DNA of 5,058 nt from Candidatus Uhrbacteria bacterium (GTDB lineage Bacteria > Patescibacteriota > Patescibacteriia > UBA9934 > UBA11717), in the NCBI GenBank assembly GCA_013203725.1, contig JABMPK010000043.1:1-5058 (forward strand). The letters run 5' to 3'. The notes beneath the pieces are model-generated. The model was not told where the DNA came from and ran no database searches. It was given only the letters and a program-made list of their open reading frames with translations. Below are positions 1 through 5,026 of the stretch, in pieces (within the stretch, counting starts at the first letter, position 1; the number at the start of each line of letters is the position of its first letter). Made by a program: the position numbers and the translations under genes.

Positions 1-230
1 GTCAGAATGGACATAAGCGAAAGACCGAATCCATCTGGGATTCGGACATGCATTTTATAAAGCACCTGCGCGATAGAGTCGTCGGCGCGTGCTGCCATGA
101 GCATCTCCGGGTTAGGAGTTGCAATAAGAGTTTGCGATAGTCCATCTAGAATCTCTTCAAGCTTCATCTGAAGTGACTTTTCCGAGAATCGGTCTAATGG
201 TATATCAAAAAATGTTACAGGTTGAGCCAT
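1..230 (-). CDS. WecG/TagA/CpsF-family glycosyltransferase, N-terminal part (runs off the left edge)
   Basis: Seventy-six codons are visible, from an ATG at 230-228; the rest lies outside the window. The protein starts MAQPVTFFDIPLDRFS. It continues with a stretch around residues 36-45 containing ATPNPEMLMAAR, then DDSIAQVL and VRIPDGFGL near residues 63-71. An early 'TxNxE' segment followed about 25 residues later by 'PDGxG' is the N-terminal signature of the GT26 family. These enzymes add N-acetylmannosaminuronate, N-acetylmannosamine or related sugars to undecaprenyl-linked intermediates of surface polymers (enterobacterial antigen, wall teichoic acid, capsule or exopolysaccharide). The donor and acceptor cannot be told from this fragment. 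It lies 17 bases downstream of the thpR-like stop on the same strand, so co-transcription is likely. No Shine-Dalgarno sequence precedes the ATG. The family call is fairly safe; the exact role is not. Confidence 0.8.
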   Translation of the reverse strand, partial: MAQPVTFFDIPLDRFSEKSLQMKLEEILDGLSQTLIATPNPEMLMAARADDSIAQVLYKMHVRIPDGFGLSLMSIL

Positions 231-247
231 GTTTTACTGAACACTAA

Positions 248-814
248 TTATGTTCGTGGAAGCGAAAGCTTCCTAATTGGCTCATATCTTACACTAGAAT
301 CACGAAAATACTCAAATAAAGTTAGTTTTGGGATTTGAAATGTCTCTTGCGGTACATGAATAGATGAAAGGTTCGCATTGAATCCAGAACGTCCGCCTGC
401 AATGCTACCAAGCGTGATATGCGGCTGCCAAGGTCGGGCGTTAACCTCTACCGCTTCCCTAAGCAACATTGGAACGTGGGATCCGTGTAGATTGAAACCT
501 GTGGCCGTTGGATCAGCCAGACGAAGTACTAGTTTTTTTGGATTCTGAACATTTGGAAATACGTCTAGCGCCCAGAGTGTAAAGGACACAGGCTCCTTTC
601 TAAATAGTGACATGGCATCACGCAAATTCTGAGCAGTTTTTTCGCTCACGTTGTCCGCCTTGTGTGTAATGACGTGCCACGCTTCTGGGCTTGTCCATCT
701 TACCAATGGACCACGAATATGCCGTTGCAAATCGTGTTGCAATGACTCGATTGTTCTAATCGCCGCCTCTGGCAATTCGAACGCAAAAACTAGGTTCTTA
801 TTTCCCTTTCCCAT
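248..814 (-). CDS. thpR: RNA 2',3'-cyclic phosphodiesterase / 2'-5' RNA ligase family protein (ThpR-like)
   Basis: This is a 188-residue protein of the 2H phosphoesterase superfamily, which opens 2',3'-cyclic phosphates on RNA ends and can join tRNA halves with 2'-5' bonds in vitro. The N-terminus (KNLVFAFELPEAAIRTI, residues 6-22) matches the first strand and helix of the family. The second catalytic motif is canonical: H132-I-T-L in 'PWQPHITLG'. The first motif is H47-V-I-T in 'EAWHVITH', where the usual H-x-T/S has Ile at the Thr position and Thr one place later. The length is normal for the family. I chose the ATG at 814. An in-frame GTG at 874 would add 20 residues that look unlike the family and would place the start inside the clpB promoter and CIRCE box. 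The gene is divergent from clpB, followed closely by the glycosyltransferase gene, and has no clear Shine-Dalgarno. The family is confident; activity is less so. Confidence 0.83.
   Translation of the reverse strand: MGKGNKNLVFAFELPEAAIRTIESLQHDLQRHIRGPLVRWTSPEAWHVITHKADNVSEKTAQNLRDAMSLFRKEPVSFTLWALDVFPNVQNPKKLVLRLADPTATGFNLHGSHVPMLLREAVEVNARPWQPHITLGSIAGGRSGFNANLSSIHVPQETFQIPKLTLFEYFRDSSVRYEPIRKLSLPRT
258..273. other. Hairpin over the last codons of the thpR-like gene
   Basis: A perfect 6-bp inverted repeat, GGAAGC and GCTTCC, encloses a 4-base loop (GAAA on the plus strand, TTTC in the minus-strand message). It covers the final codons of the thpR-like gene, 28 bases upstream of the glycosyltransferase ATG. 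No T-run follows in either direction, so it is not a standard terminator. It could affect mRNA processing between the two genes, or it could be chance. Confidence 0.35.
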
Positions 815-844
815 GCATCTACCGTAGCTGACTTTAATACATTT

Positions 845-857
845 GTCCACAGTGGAC
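845..857. repeat. 13-bp perfect palindrome in the thpR/clpB divergent region, overlapping a DnaA-box-like 9-mer
   Basis: GTCCAC and GTGGAC flank one central A, giving a perfect 6-1-6 dyad that ends 4 bases upstream of the clpB -35 box. The bases 843-851 read TTGTCCACA, one mismatch from the E. coli DnaA box TTATCCACA and the same as the form favoured in actinobacteria. It could be an operator for an unknown regulator of either divergent gene, a lone DnaA box, or chance. Only the sequence symmetry supports it. Confidence 0.4.
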
Positions 858-861
858 GACC

Positions 862-890
862 TTGACGAAATCACTTTGGCACTCTACAAT
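862..890 (+). promoter_or_regulatory. clpB promoter (housekeeping sigma type)
   Basis: The -35 box TTGACG (862-867) and the -10 box TACAAT (885-890) are 17 bases apart, each one mismatch from TTGACA/TATAAT. The -10 box lies in the spacer of the CIRCE operator. The predicted transcript start is near 897, leaving a leader of about 25 bases before the clpB ATG at 922. The leader has no purine-rich ribosome-binding site. Confidence 0.85.
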
Positions 891-902
891 TGAGAGTGCT
901 AA
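876..902. promoter_or_regulatory. CIRCE operator (HrcA binding site)
   Basis: The left arm TTGGCACTC (876-884) and right arm GAGTGCTAA (894-902) are separated by exactly 9 bases. The consensus is TTAGCACTC-N9-GAGTGCTAA, so there is a single A-to-G change in the left arm. CIRCE is bound by the heat-shock repressor HrcA, classically upstream of groESL and dnaK operons. Here it overlaps the -10 region and the predicted transcript start of clpB, which is the expected geometry for repression. Confidence 0.93.
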
Positions 903-921
903 TAACGCTTCAGCAACCACT

Positions 922-3603
922 ATGCTTCCGAATAATTTTACGACAAAATCGCAAGAAGCCATTCAGCGTGCGCATGCGTTGGCCGTAAAACTTGGACAAC
1001 AACAACTTGAGCCACTTCATCTCTTCTACGCCCTGATTGAACAACAGGATGGCGTGGTTGTTTCGCTTTTGCAAAAGCTTGGAGTAGACATCAAGATGAT
1101 GCATGCCGAGTTGCAGCCAGAGCTTGATTCACTGCCAAAGGTACAGGCTCCACACGCACCGCAAGGCCAGGTATTTCTTGCCGAGTCCCTCGCGCGAACC
1201 TTCCAGAATGCCGAGCAGGCTGCAAAAGAGTTTGGTGATAAATATATCTCTACAGAACATCTATTCCTTGGTTTGATAGCTTCGAGTCCAATTGTTGTGC
1301 GTATTTTGACGTCGCAAGGAGTGACGGATGAAGCGGTATTCAAAACGTTGAAGGAAGTGCGTGGATCGTCGAAGATCGATTCAGCCGACGCTGAGGCTCA
1401 GTACGACGCGCTGGAAAAATACACAATTAATATTACTGATCTTGCCCGCGAAGAAAAGCTGGACCCTGTTATAGGGCGAGACGAAGAAATTCGGCGCGTA
1501 ATGCAGGTTCTTTCTCGCCGTATTAAGAACAACCCCGTAATGATTGGTGAGGCGGGAGTTGGAAAGACAGCATTGATAGAAGGGCTTGCCCAGAGAATCG
1601 TTGCTGGCGACGCACCGGAAAGTTTGAAAGACAAAGAGATCGTGAGCTTGGATATTGGTTCGCTCGTTGCAGGTACAAAGTACCGTGGAGAGTTTGAGGA
1701 TCGACTAAAGTCAATTATAAAAGAAATCAACGATGCGGCCGGTAAGTACATTTTGTTTATCGACGAGCTTCACACATTGGTGGGAGCCGGCGCATCTGGT
1801 GACGGCGGCGGAATGGATGCGGCGCAGATTCTAAAGCCTGCGCTTGCGCGTGGTCAGATTCGGGCTGTTGGAGCTACTACGTTGAAGGAGTATCAAAAGT
1901 ATATTGAAAAAGATCCTGCACTAGAAAGACGTTTCCAACCAGTTTACGTAGAGGAACCAGATCACGACGATGCTATTTCGATTTTGCGTGGTATCAAAGA
2001 AAAATACGAGCTTCATCATGGTGTTCGTATTACAGACCCTGCTGTTGTTGCGGCTGTGGAACTCTCGCAGCGCTATATCACAGACAGATTCCTTCCAGAC
2101 AAAGCTGTTGACCTGATAGACGAAGCTGCTGCCGCTCTTAGAATGGACATCGACTCTATGCCCGAAGAGCTCGACAAAATGAAGCATGATCAAAAGCGAC
2201 TCGAGATTGAACGTGCTGCCTTGCAAATGGAAAAAGACAAAGCGTCGAAAGAACGTTTGAAGGATCTGGAGAAGGAGCTCGCTGAGATTGGAGAGACTGC
2301 AAACGAGATGGAGCTCAAATGGACTGCAGAGAAAGATCAGCTAACAAGTATGCGCGAGCTTTCAAAACGAGTGGATGCATTGAAGGCGGAGGCGGAAATC
2401 GAGGAACGCCGAGGTGACCTGCAGAAGGTTGCTGAGATTCGGTATGGTCGTATCCCTGATCTTGAAAAAGAAATTGCAGATGGTGAAAAACAGCTCAAGA
2501 ACTTGCAACAAGAGCGTGGTTTGTTGAAGGAAGAGGTGTCCGAATCCGACATTGCGCGAGTTGTTGCGAACTGGACCGGCGTGCCTGCGAACAAGATGCT
2601 GCAGAGCGAGATTGAAAAGTTGGCGAACATGGAGAGGCTACTGGATCACCGTGTTATTGGACAGTCAGAGGCTATCAAGGCTGTGTCTAACGCGTTGAGA
2701 CGATCCCGCGCTGGAATCGCAGAGGAAGACCGTCCAATTGGTAGCTTTATATTCCTTGGGCCAACTGGTGTTGGAAAGACCGAGCTTGCAAAGGCGCTCG
2801 CCGAGTTTATGTTCGACGACGAGTCAAACATCATTCGAATCGACATGTCTGAGTACATGGAAAAACACTCAGTATCAAAAATGATCGGTTCCCCTCCTGG
2901 GTACATTGGTCATGACGAGGCTGGGCAGCTAACGGAACAGGTCCGACGACGCCCCTACTCTGTTGTATTGTTCGACGAGATCGAGAAAGCTCACCCCGAC
3001 GTGTTCAATGTGATGTTGCAGATACTTGACGACGGACACATCACTGACTCCAAGGGTCGCAAAGTGAACTTCAAGAACACCATTATTGTAATGACGTCCA
3101 ACATTGGATCGAACGTGATACTGGATCAGGCGTCAAAGACATCGCTTGGTTTCAACCACGAAGAGGGCGAAGTAAACGAGACGGTGGACACAAGAGAGAT
3201 GGTTATGGGATTGCTGAAGGACCATTTCCGACCAGAGTTCTTAAACAGAATAGACGACATAATGATCTTCCACGCCTTGAAGAAAGAAGATATTCGTAAA
3301 ATTGTGGAGTTGCAGATTACTCTGTTAAGTAACAGGCTCGGCCAGCAAAGCATGAAGTTGAAGATTTCCGCGAAAGCAAAAGACTTCCTGGCAGAAAAAG
3401 GATACGACCCTGTGTTTGGAGCACGACCACTTAAGCGCGTGATTCAGGACATGATACTTAACCCAATCTCAATGATGATAATCAACGGTGAGGCCGCGGA
3501 GGACGCGACAATCAAGATCGACGTCAAAGACGACGCACTCACATTCGAATCAAACAAGAAACGAGCTTCGATGCTGTTGCCAGAGGAATTAGCAAGCGCG
3601 TAG
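922..3603 (+). CDS. clpB: ATP-dependent chaperone ClpB (Hsp100 disaggregase)
   Basis: This 893-residue cytosolic AAA+ protein forms hexamers that pull polypeptides out of aggregates together with DnaK/DnaJ/GrpE. Domains in order: a double Clp-N repeat (about 1-150); AAA1 with Walker A GEAGVGKT (209-216), pore-loop Y254, Walker B D281/E282 and Arg fingers R336/R337; a long charged coiled-coil middle domain (about 408-537), which separates ClpB from ClpA and ClpC; and AAA2 with Walker A GPTGVGKT (613-620), pore-loop GYIG with Y661, Walker B D685/E686, Arg finger R776 and sensor-2 GARPLKR (833-839). All catalytic residues are present, and I see no ClpP-binding loop. I chose the ATG at 922 because 'NNFTTKSQEAI' is the family N-terminus, and the in-frame TTG at 862 is the first base of the -35 box, so it is not transcribed from this promoter. 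The C-terminus runs a few residues past the usual end and stops at a TAG shared with a REP-like element. Confidence 0.97.
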   Translation: MLPNNFTTKSQEAIQRAHALAVKLGQQQLEPLHLFYALIEQQDGVVVSLLQKLGVDIKMMHAELQPELDSLPKVQAPHAPQGQVFLAESLARTFQNAEQAAKEFGDKYISTEHLFLGLIASSPIVVRILTSQGVTDEAVFKTLKEVRGSSKIDSADAEAQYDALEKYTINITDLAREEKLDPVIGRDEEIRRVMQVLSRRIKNNPVMIGEAGVGKTALIEGLAQRIVAGDAPESLKDKEIVSLDIGSLVAGTKYRGEFEDRLKSIIKEINDAAGKYILFIDELHTLVGAGASGDGGGMDAAQILKPALARGQIRAVGATTLKEYQKYIEKDPALERRFQPVYVEEPDHDDAISILRGIKEKYELHHGVRITDPAVVAAVELSQRYITDRFLPDKAVDLIDEAAAALRMDIDSMPEELDKMKHDQKRLEIERAALQMEKDKASKERLKDLEKELAEIGETANEMELKWTAEKDQLTSMRELSKRVDALKAEAEIEERRGDLQKVAEIRYGRIPDLEKEIADGEKQLKNLQQERGLLKEEVSESDIARVVANWTGVPANKMLQSEIEKLANMERLLDHRVIGQSEAIKAVSNALRRSRAGIAEEDRPIGSFIFLGPTGVGKTELAKALAEFMFDDESNIIRIDMSEYMEKHSVSKMIGSPPGYIGHDEAGQLTEQVRRRPYSVVLFDEIEKAHPDVFNVMLQILDDGHITDSKGRKVNFKNTIIVMTSNIGSNVILDQASKTSLGFNHEEGEVNETVDTREMVMGLLKDHFRPEFLNRIDDIMIFHALKKEDIRKIVELQITLLSNRLGQQSMKLKISAKAKDFLAEKGYDPVFGARPLKRVIQDMILNPISMMIINGEAAEDATIKIDVKDDALTFESNKKRASMLLPEELASA

Positions 3604-3623
3604 GGACAGGTCGCGACCTGTCC
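3600..3623 (+). repeat. REP-like element 1 (GTAG head plus 8-4-8 palindrome), containing the clpB stop codon
   Basis: GTAG (3600-3603) is directly followed by the perfect palindrome GGACAGGTCGCGACCTGTCC (3604-3623), which can fold as an 8-bp stem with a CGCG loop. A GTAG tetranucleotide abutting a hairpin is the hallmark of repetitive extragenic palindromes mobilised by RAYT/TnpA-REP HUH transposases. The TAG of the head is the clpB stop codon. There is no T-run, so it is not a classic terminator. Copy number elsewhere cannot be seen from this window. Confidence 0.6.
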
Positions 3624-3644
3624 GCTTTCAGCAATTGTCAGCTC

Positions 3645-3668
3645 GTAGGGGAGGGATTCTTCCCTCCC
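3645..3668 (+). repeat. REP-like element 2 (GTAG head plus 8-4-8 hairpin)
   Basis: GTAG (3645-3648) is directly followed by GGGAGGGA, loop TTCT, and TCCCTCCC (3649-3668). Head, stem length and loop length match the element starting at 3600, although the stem sequence differs. The two are in the same orientation, with heads 45 bases apart and a 21-base spacer. A T-run is again absent. Confidence 0.55.
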
Positions 3669-3680
3669 ACTCTAGCATTG

Positions 3681-3716
3681 CAAGGCGTTGACAAGCGCCT
3701 TGTTTTGTTTTGTTTT
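3681..3716 (+). terminator. Rho-independent terminator of clpB
   Basis: The stem CAAGGCG (3681-3687) pairs with CGCCTTG (3696-3702), and can be extended inward by a wobble and a T-A pair to a GACA loop. It is followed by TTTTGTTTTGTTTT (3703-3716), a T-rich tail interrupted by single G residues. It lies 77 bases after the clpB stop, beyond the two REP-like hairpins. Confidence 0.72.
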
Positions 3717-3759
3717 GTATATCTTTGTTTCCACGCTTATATATAAAGACGAGTAGAAA

Positions 3760-3798
3760 CAAAAAAACCAGGGCATCTGCCCCGGGGTCGTTTTTTTA
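3760..3798. terminator. Bidirectional terminator between the convergent genes
   Basis: A GC-rich hairpin (core GGGC-ATCT-GCCC at 3771-3782, extended by CC/GG with one mismatch) is flanked by seven A residues on the left (3761-3767) and seven T residues on the right (3791-3797). It therefore ends in a T-run on either strand. The TAA stop of the minus-strand gene (3798-3796) is part of the T/A tract, so coding sequence and terminator overlap. It also backs up the clpB terminator. Confidence 0.8.
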
Positions 3799-4095
3799 TC
3801 TTTGCGGAAAAGGTTCAAGTGATCTGAGCTTGTTCGCTTCGTCTGGAGACAGCACGTCTTTGTCAGCGAGGATCCGGATAAGTTCGGTTACCTTTGCGTC
3901 TTCTTTCCGCATCATAACTACAAGATCTCCCTTGAGGTCTCCGAGTTTATTGTCCATCGAGTCCAAGATCCGATGCTCCATCGAAGCCATTTCACCTCTA
4001 AGTTCCGAACCAAGTTCGGCTAGGTCATGCTTTGTAGCCATGTTTTCCTGCATGAACTCCAGCAAGTCTCCAGTTGTTACGTCTTTAGTTTCCAT
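3796..4095 (-). CDS. Small coiled-coil protein of unknown function
   Basis: This is a 99-residue, mostly helical, highly charged protein with no signal peptide or membrane segment, so probably cytosolic. Residues about 16-68 (from MQENMATKHDLAEL to LVVMMRKED) show heptad-like spacing of Leu, Met and Ile and should form a coiled coil. The 'MATKxDLxxL' phrase recurs in many short uncharacterised bacterial proteins, often from candidate-phyla genomes, but gives no function. A shorter helix follows, ending in LSPDEANKLRSLEPFPQR. The start is the ATG at 4095, because a strong extended -10 box sits only 8 bases upstream, so the message should be leaderless. The gene follows the MazG-like gene by 19 bases and ends inside a bidirectional terminator. 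It may be a structural or adaptor protein, but I would not assign a role. Confidence 0.75.
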   Translation of the reverse strand: METKDVTTGDLLEFMQENMATKHDLAELGSELRGEMASMEHRILDSMDNKLGDLKGDLVVMMRKEDAKVTELIRILADKDVLSPDEANKLRSLEPFPQR

Positions 4096-4103
4096 ACAGC
4101 AAA

Positions 4104-4112
4104 ATTATACCA
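4104..4112 (-). promoter_or_regulatory. Extended -10 promoter of the coiled-coil gene (predicted leaderless mRNA)
   Basis: On the minus strand the bases read TGG followed by a perfect TATAAT (4109-4104), giving a TGn extended -10. The position 17 bases upstream (GACGGT, 4132-4127) is a poor -35, which an extended -10 can tolerate. Only 8 bases separate the -10 box from the ATG, so transcription should start within a base or two of the start codon. The motif fits within the gap after the MazG-like gene. Confidence 0.75.
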
Positions 4113-4114
4113 CA

Positions 4115-4444
4115 TCATCTAGTGTCACCGTCCCCCTTCAACACTCCACGCTCCTTCCGTGAGAACAGCTTCTCTAGATTCTGGTTTGCTATCTCGTCCA
4201 TGTCGAATCCAAGTTCTGTGCATAGCTGCGCCAAGTACCACATTACGTCGCCGAGTTCTTTTTTGAGAAGTTCTCGTCGCTCTGCAGTCAACATTCCGCC
4301 GTCATCGCGGATCATCTTCTTTATTTTGTCCGCAACTTCCCCGGTTTCACCAACAAGGCCGAGTGTTGGGTAAATAATGTCGCTTCCAAGGTTGGGGTAA
4401 ATTGCGGTTTTGCGTGATTGTTGTTGGTAATCTGTAAACATCAT
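4115..4444 (-). CDS. MazG-like nucleoside triphosphate pyrophosphohydrolase
   Basis: This is a 109-residue, single-domain, all-alpha NTP pyrophosphatase of the MazG-like group, which hydrolyses (d)NTPs to the monophosphate and pyrophosphate and so removes non-canonical or excess nucleotides. The metal-binding signature ExxE...ExxD is intact: E33-T-G-E36 in 'GLVGETGEVADKIKK' and E63-L-G-D66 in 'KKELGDVMWYLAQL'. The C-terminal 'NLEKLFSRKERGVLKGDGDTR' region (residues 89-109) is also typical. It has one MazG domain, unlike the two-domain E. coli MazG, and its substrate is unknown. I chose the ATG at 4444; the next codon is also ATG, and an in-frame GTG at 4468 would add eight poorly family-like residues. 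No Shine-Dalgarno is seen. The neighbours are a putative lipoprotein upstream and the coiled-coil gene 19 bases downstream; nothing suggests a toxin-antitoxin pair. Confidence 0.88.
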   Translation of the reverse strand: MMFTDYQQQSRKTAIYPNLGSDIIYPTLGLVGETGEVADKIKKMIRDDGGMLTAERRELLKKELGDVMWYLAQLCTELGFDMDEIANQNLEKLFSRKERGVLKGDGDTR

Positions 4445-4479
4445 AATTTTCAAGAAAAAATACGTCACCCTAGGTTGAG

Positions 4480-4492
4480 CAACGTAACGTTG
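4480..4492. repeat. 13-bp perfect palindrome upstream of the MazG-like gene
   Basis: CAACGT and ACGTTG flank a central A, a perfect 6-1-6 dyad in the 74-base gap between the lipoprotein stop and the MazG-like ATG. It has no T-run on either side and is not GC-rich, so it is unlikely to be a terminator. It sits where an operator or -35 region would lie, but no convincing -10 box pairs with it. It may be chance. Confidence 0.35.
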
Positions 4493-4518
4493 TGAAGGTC
4501 TGACTCATCGTGTCTCTA

Positions 4519-4959
4519 TCACTCGTCTACGCTCATCTCCATGTACAGAGTTCCCATGAAAATCAGGTCGTAGGTCAATTCAAGGTCTAGCGCTCGGTTG
4601 CCGTCTTCCATCCAGCCAACGAAACTGATGTCGTGGCCTTTTTCGAAAAACCGTCCGAACATTTCTTCCTCGTCACTATCAGGATTCAGTCGGTGGTTGA
4701 CGGCCGTTCCGTCTACTGACTGGTCCCTTATGTCACCAAATGGAGTAACGAGTCGCCCATCGAAGGCAAAGTCGACGTATTCAACGACCCGCTGATCATC
4801 GTAGTAAAGGTACAGGAAGACTTGTGACTCCTCGTCCTTTATTTGGATGCTGTCTATCAGGTCATTCTCTGGACTATCCAAGAGGCAATGGTACTCCTGT
4901 CCACTGCTCCTATCCAACTCTACCGCTTCACCACATCCAAGGACGAACAGTGTCACCAA
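4519..4959 (-). CDS. Putative acidic lipoprotein of unknown function (start uncertain)
   Basis: The span is the minimal one, from an in-frame TTG at 4959. From there the protein begins MVTLFVLGCGE, a hydrophobic stretch ending in a lipobox-like V-L-G-C, but the cysteine is only residue 9 and no positive charge precedes it. The frame stays open upstream. Adding the preceding codons gives G-V-K-Y-A-V-V-L-V-T-L-F-V-L-G-C, a proper signal peptide with a lysine. An ATT at 4983-4981, four codons before Tyr, would start it as a 154-residue protein, with AGGA three bases upstream. The mature part is strongly acidic (about 34 Asp/Glu against 9 Lys/Arg in 146 residues), rich in Tyr, Phe and Asp, and looks like a small beta-rich extracytoplasmic domain. 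I do not recognise a family. The reading frame is likely real; lipidation and start are inferred. Confidence 0.62.
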   Translation of the reverse strand: MVTLFVLGCGEAVELDRSSGQEYHCLLDSPENDLIDSIQIKDEESQVFLYLYYDDQRVVEYVDFAFDGRLVTPFGDIRDQSVDGTAVNHRLNPDSDEEEMFGRFFEKGHDISFVGWMEDGNRALDLELTYDLIFMGTLYMEMSVDE

Positions 4960-5017
4960 GACTACCGCGTACTTTACCCCAATTGGTCCTACTTTCTCTT
5001 GAGTGTTGCCTGTAACT

Positions 5018-5026
5018 ACTATAGCA
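5018..5026 (-). promoter_or_regulatory. Possible extended -10 promoter of the putative lipoprotein gene
   Basis: On the minus strand TGC is followed by TATAGT (5023-5018), an extended -10 with one mismatch. No good -35 is seen 17 bases upstream. Transcription would start near 5011, leaving about 28 bases before the ATT at 4983. If real, the open frame upstream of here is untranslated and the gene begins inside the window. Confidence 0.45.

Noticed and set aside
815..874. A 20-residue N-terminal extension of the ThpR-like protein from GTG 874
   Set aside because: The extra residues do not resemble the family, which normally starts a few residues before the first beta strand, and they would overlap the clpB control region. 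The ATG at 814 fits better.
862..921. A 20-residue N-terminal extension of ClpB starting at TTG 862
   Set aside because: The TTG is the start of the -35 box, and the region holds the promoter and CIRCE element. The transcript should begin near 897, and the family N-terminus aligns with the ATG at 922.
910..3353. Several minus-strand open frames of 60-117 codons antisense to clpB
   Set aside because: They are all opposite a fully conserved clpB, have no recognisable domains, and show the Ser/Arg/Cys-rich composition of antisense frames.
3710..4162. A 150-codon plus-strand open frame
   Set aside because: It lies antisense to the coiled-coil gene and the terminators and runs into the end of the MazG-like gene. 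Its product is a serine-rich low-complexity sequence typical of a shadow frame.
4115..4468. MazG-like protein as the antitoxin-side partner of a MazEF-type or phage-defence module
   Set aside because: No toxin, reverse transcriptase, nuclease or other defence gene is nearby. The protein matches the common stand-alone housekeeping MazG-like group.
4122..5015. Plus-strand open frames opposite the MazG-like and lipoprotein genes
   Set aside because: They are antisense shadows without family features or promoters. The minus-strand frames have motif support (MazG ExxE/ExxD) or a signal-peptide-like start.
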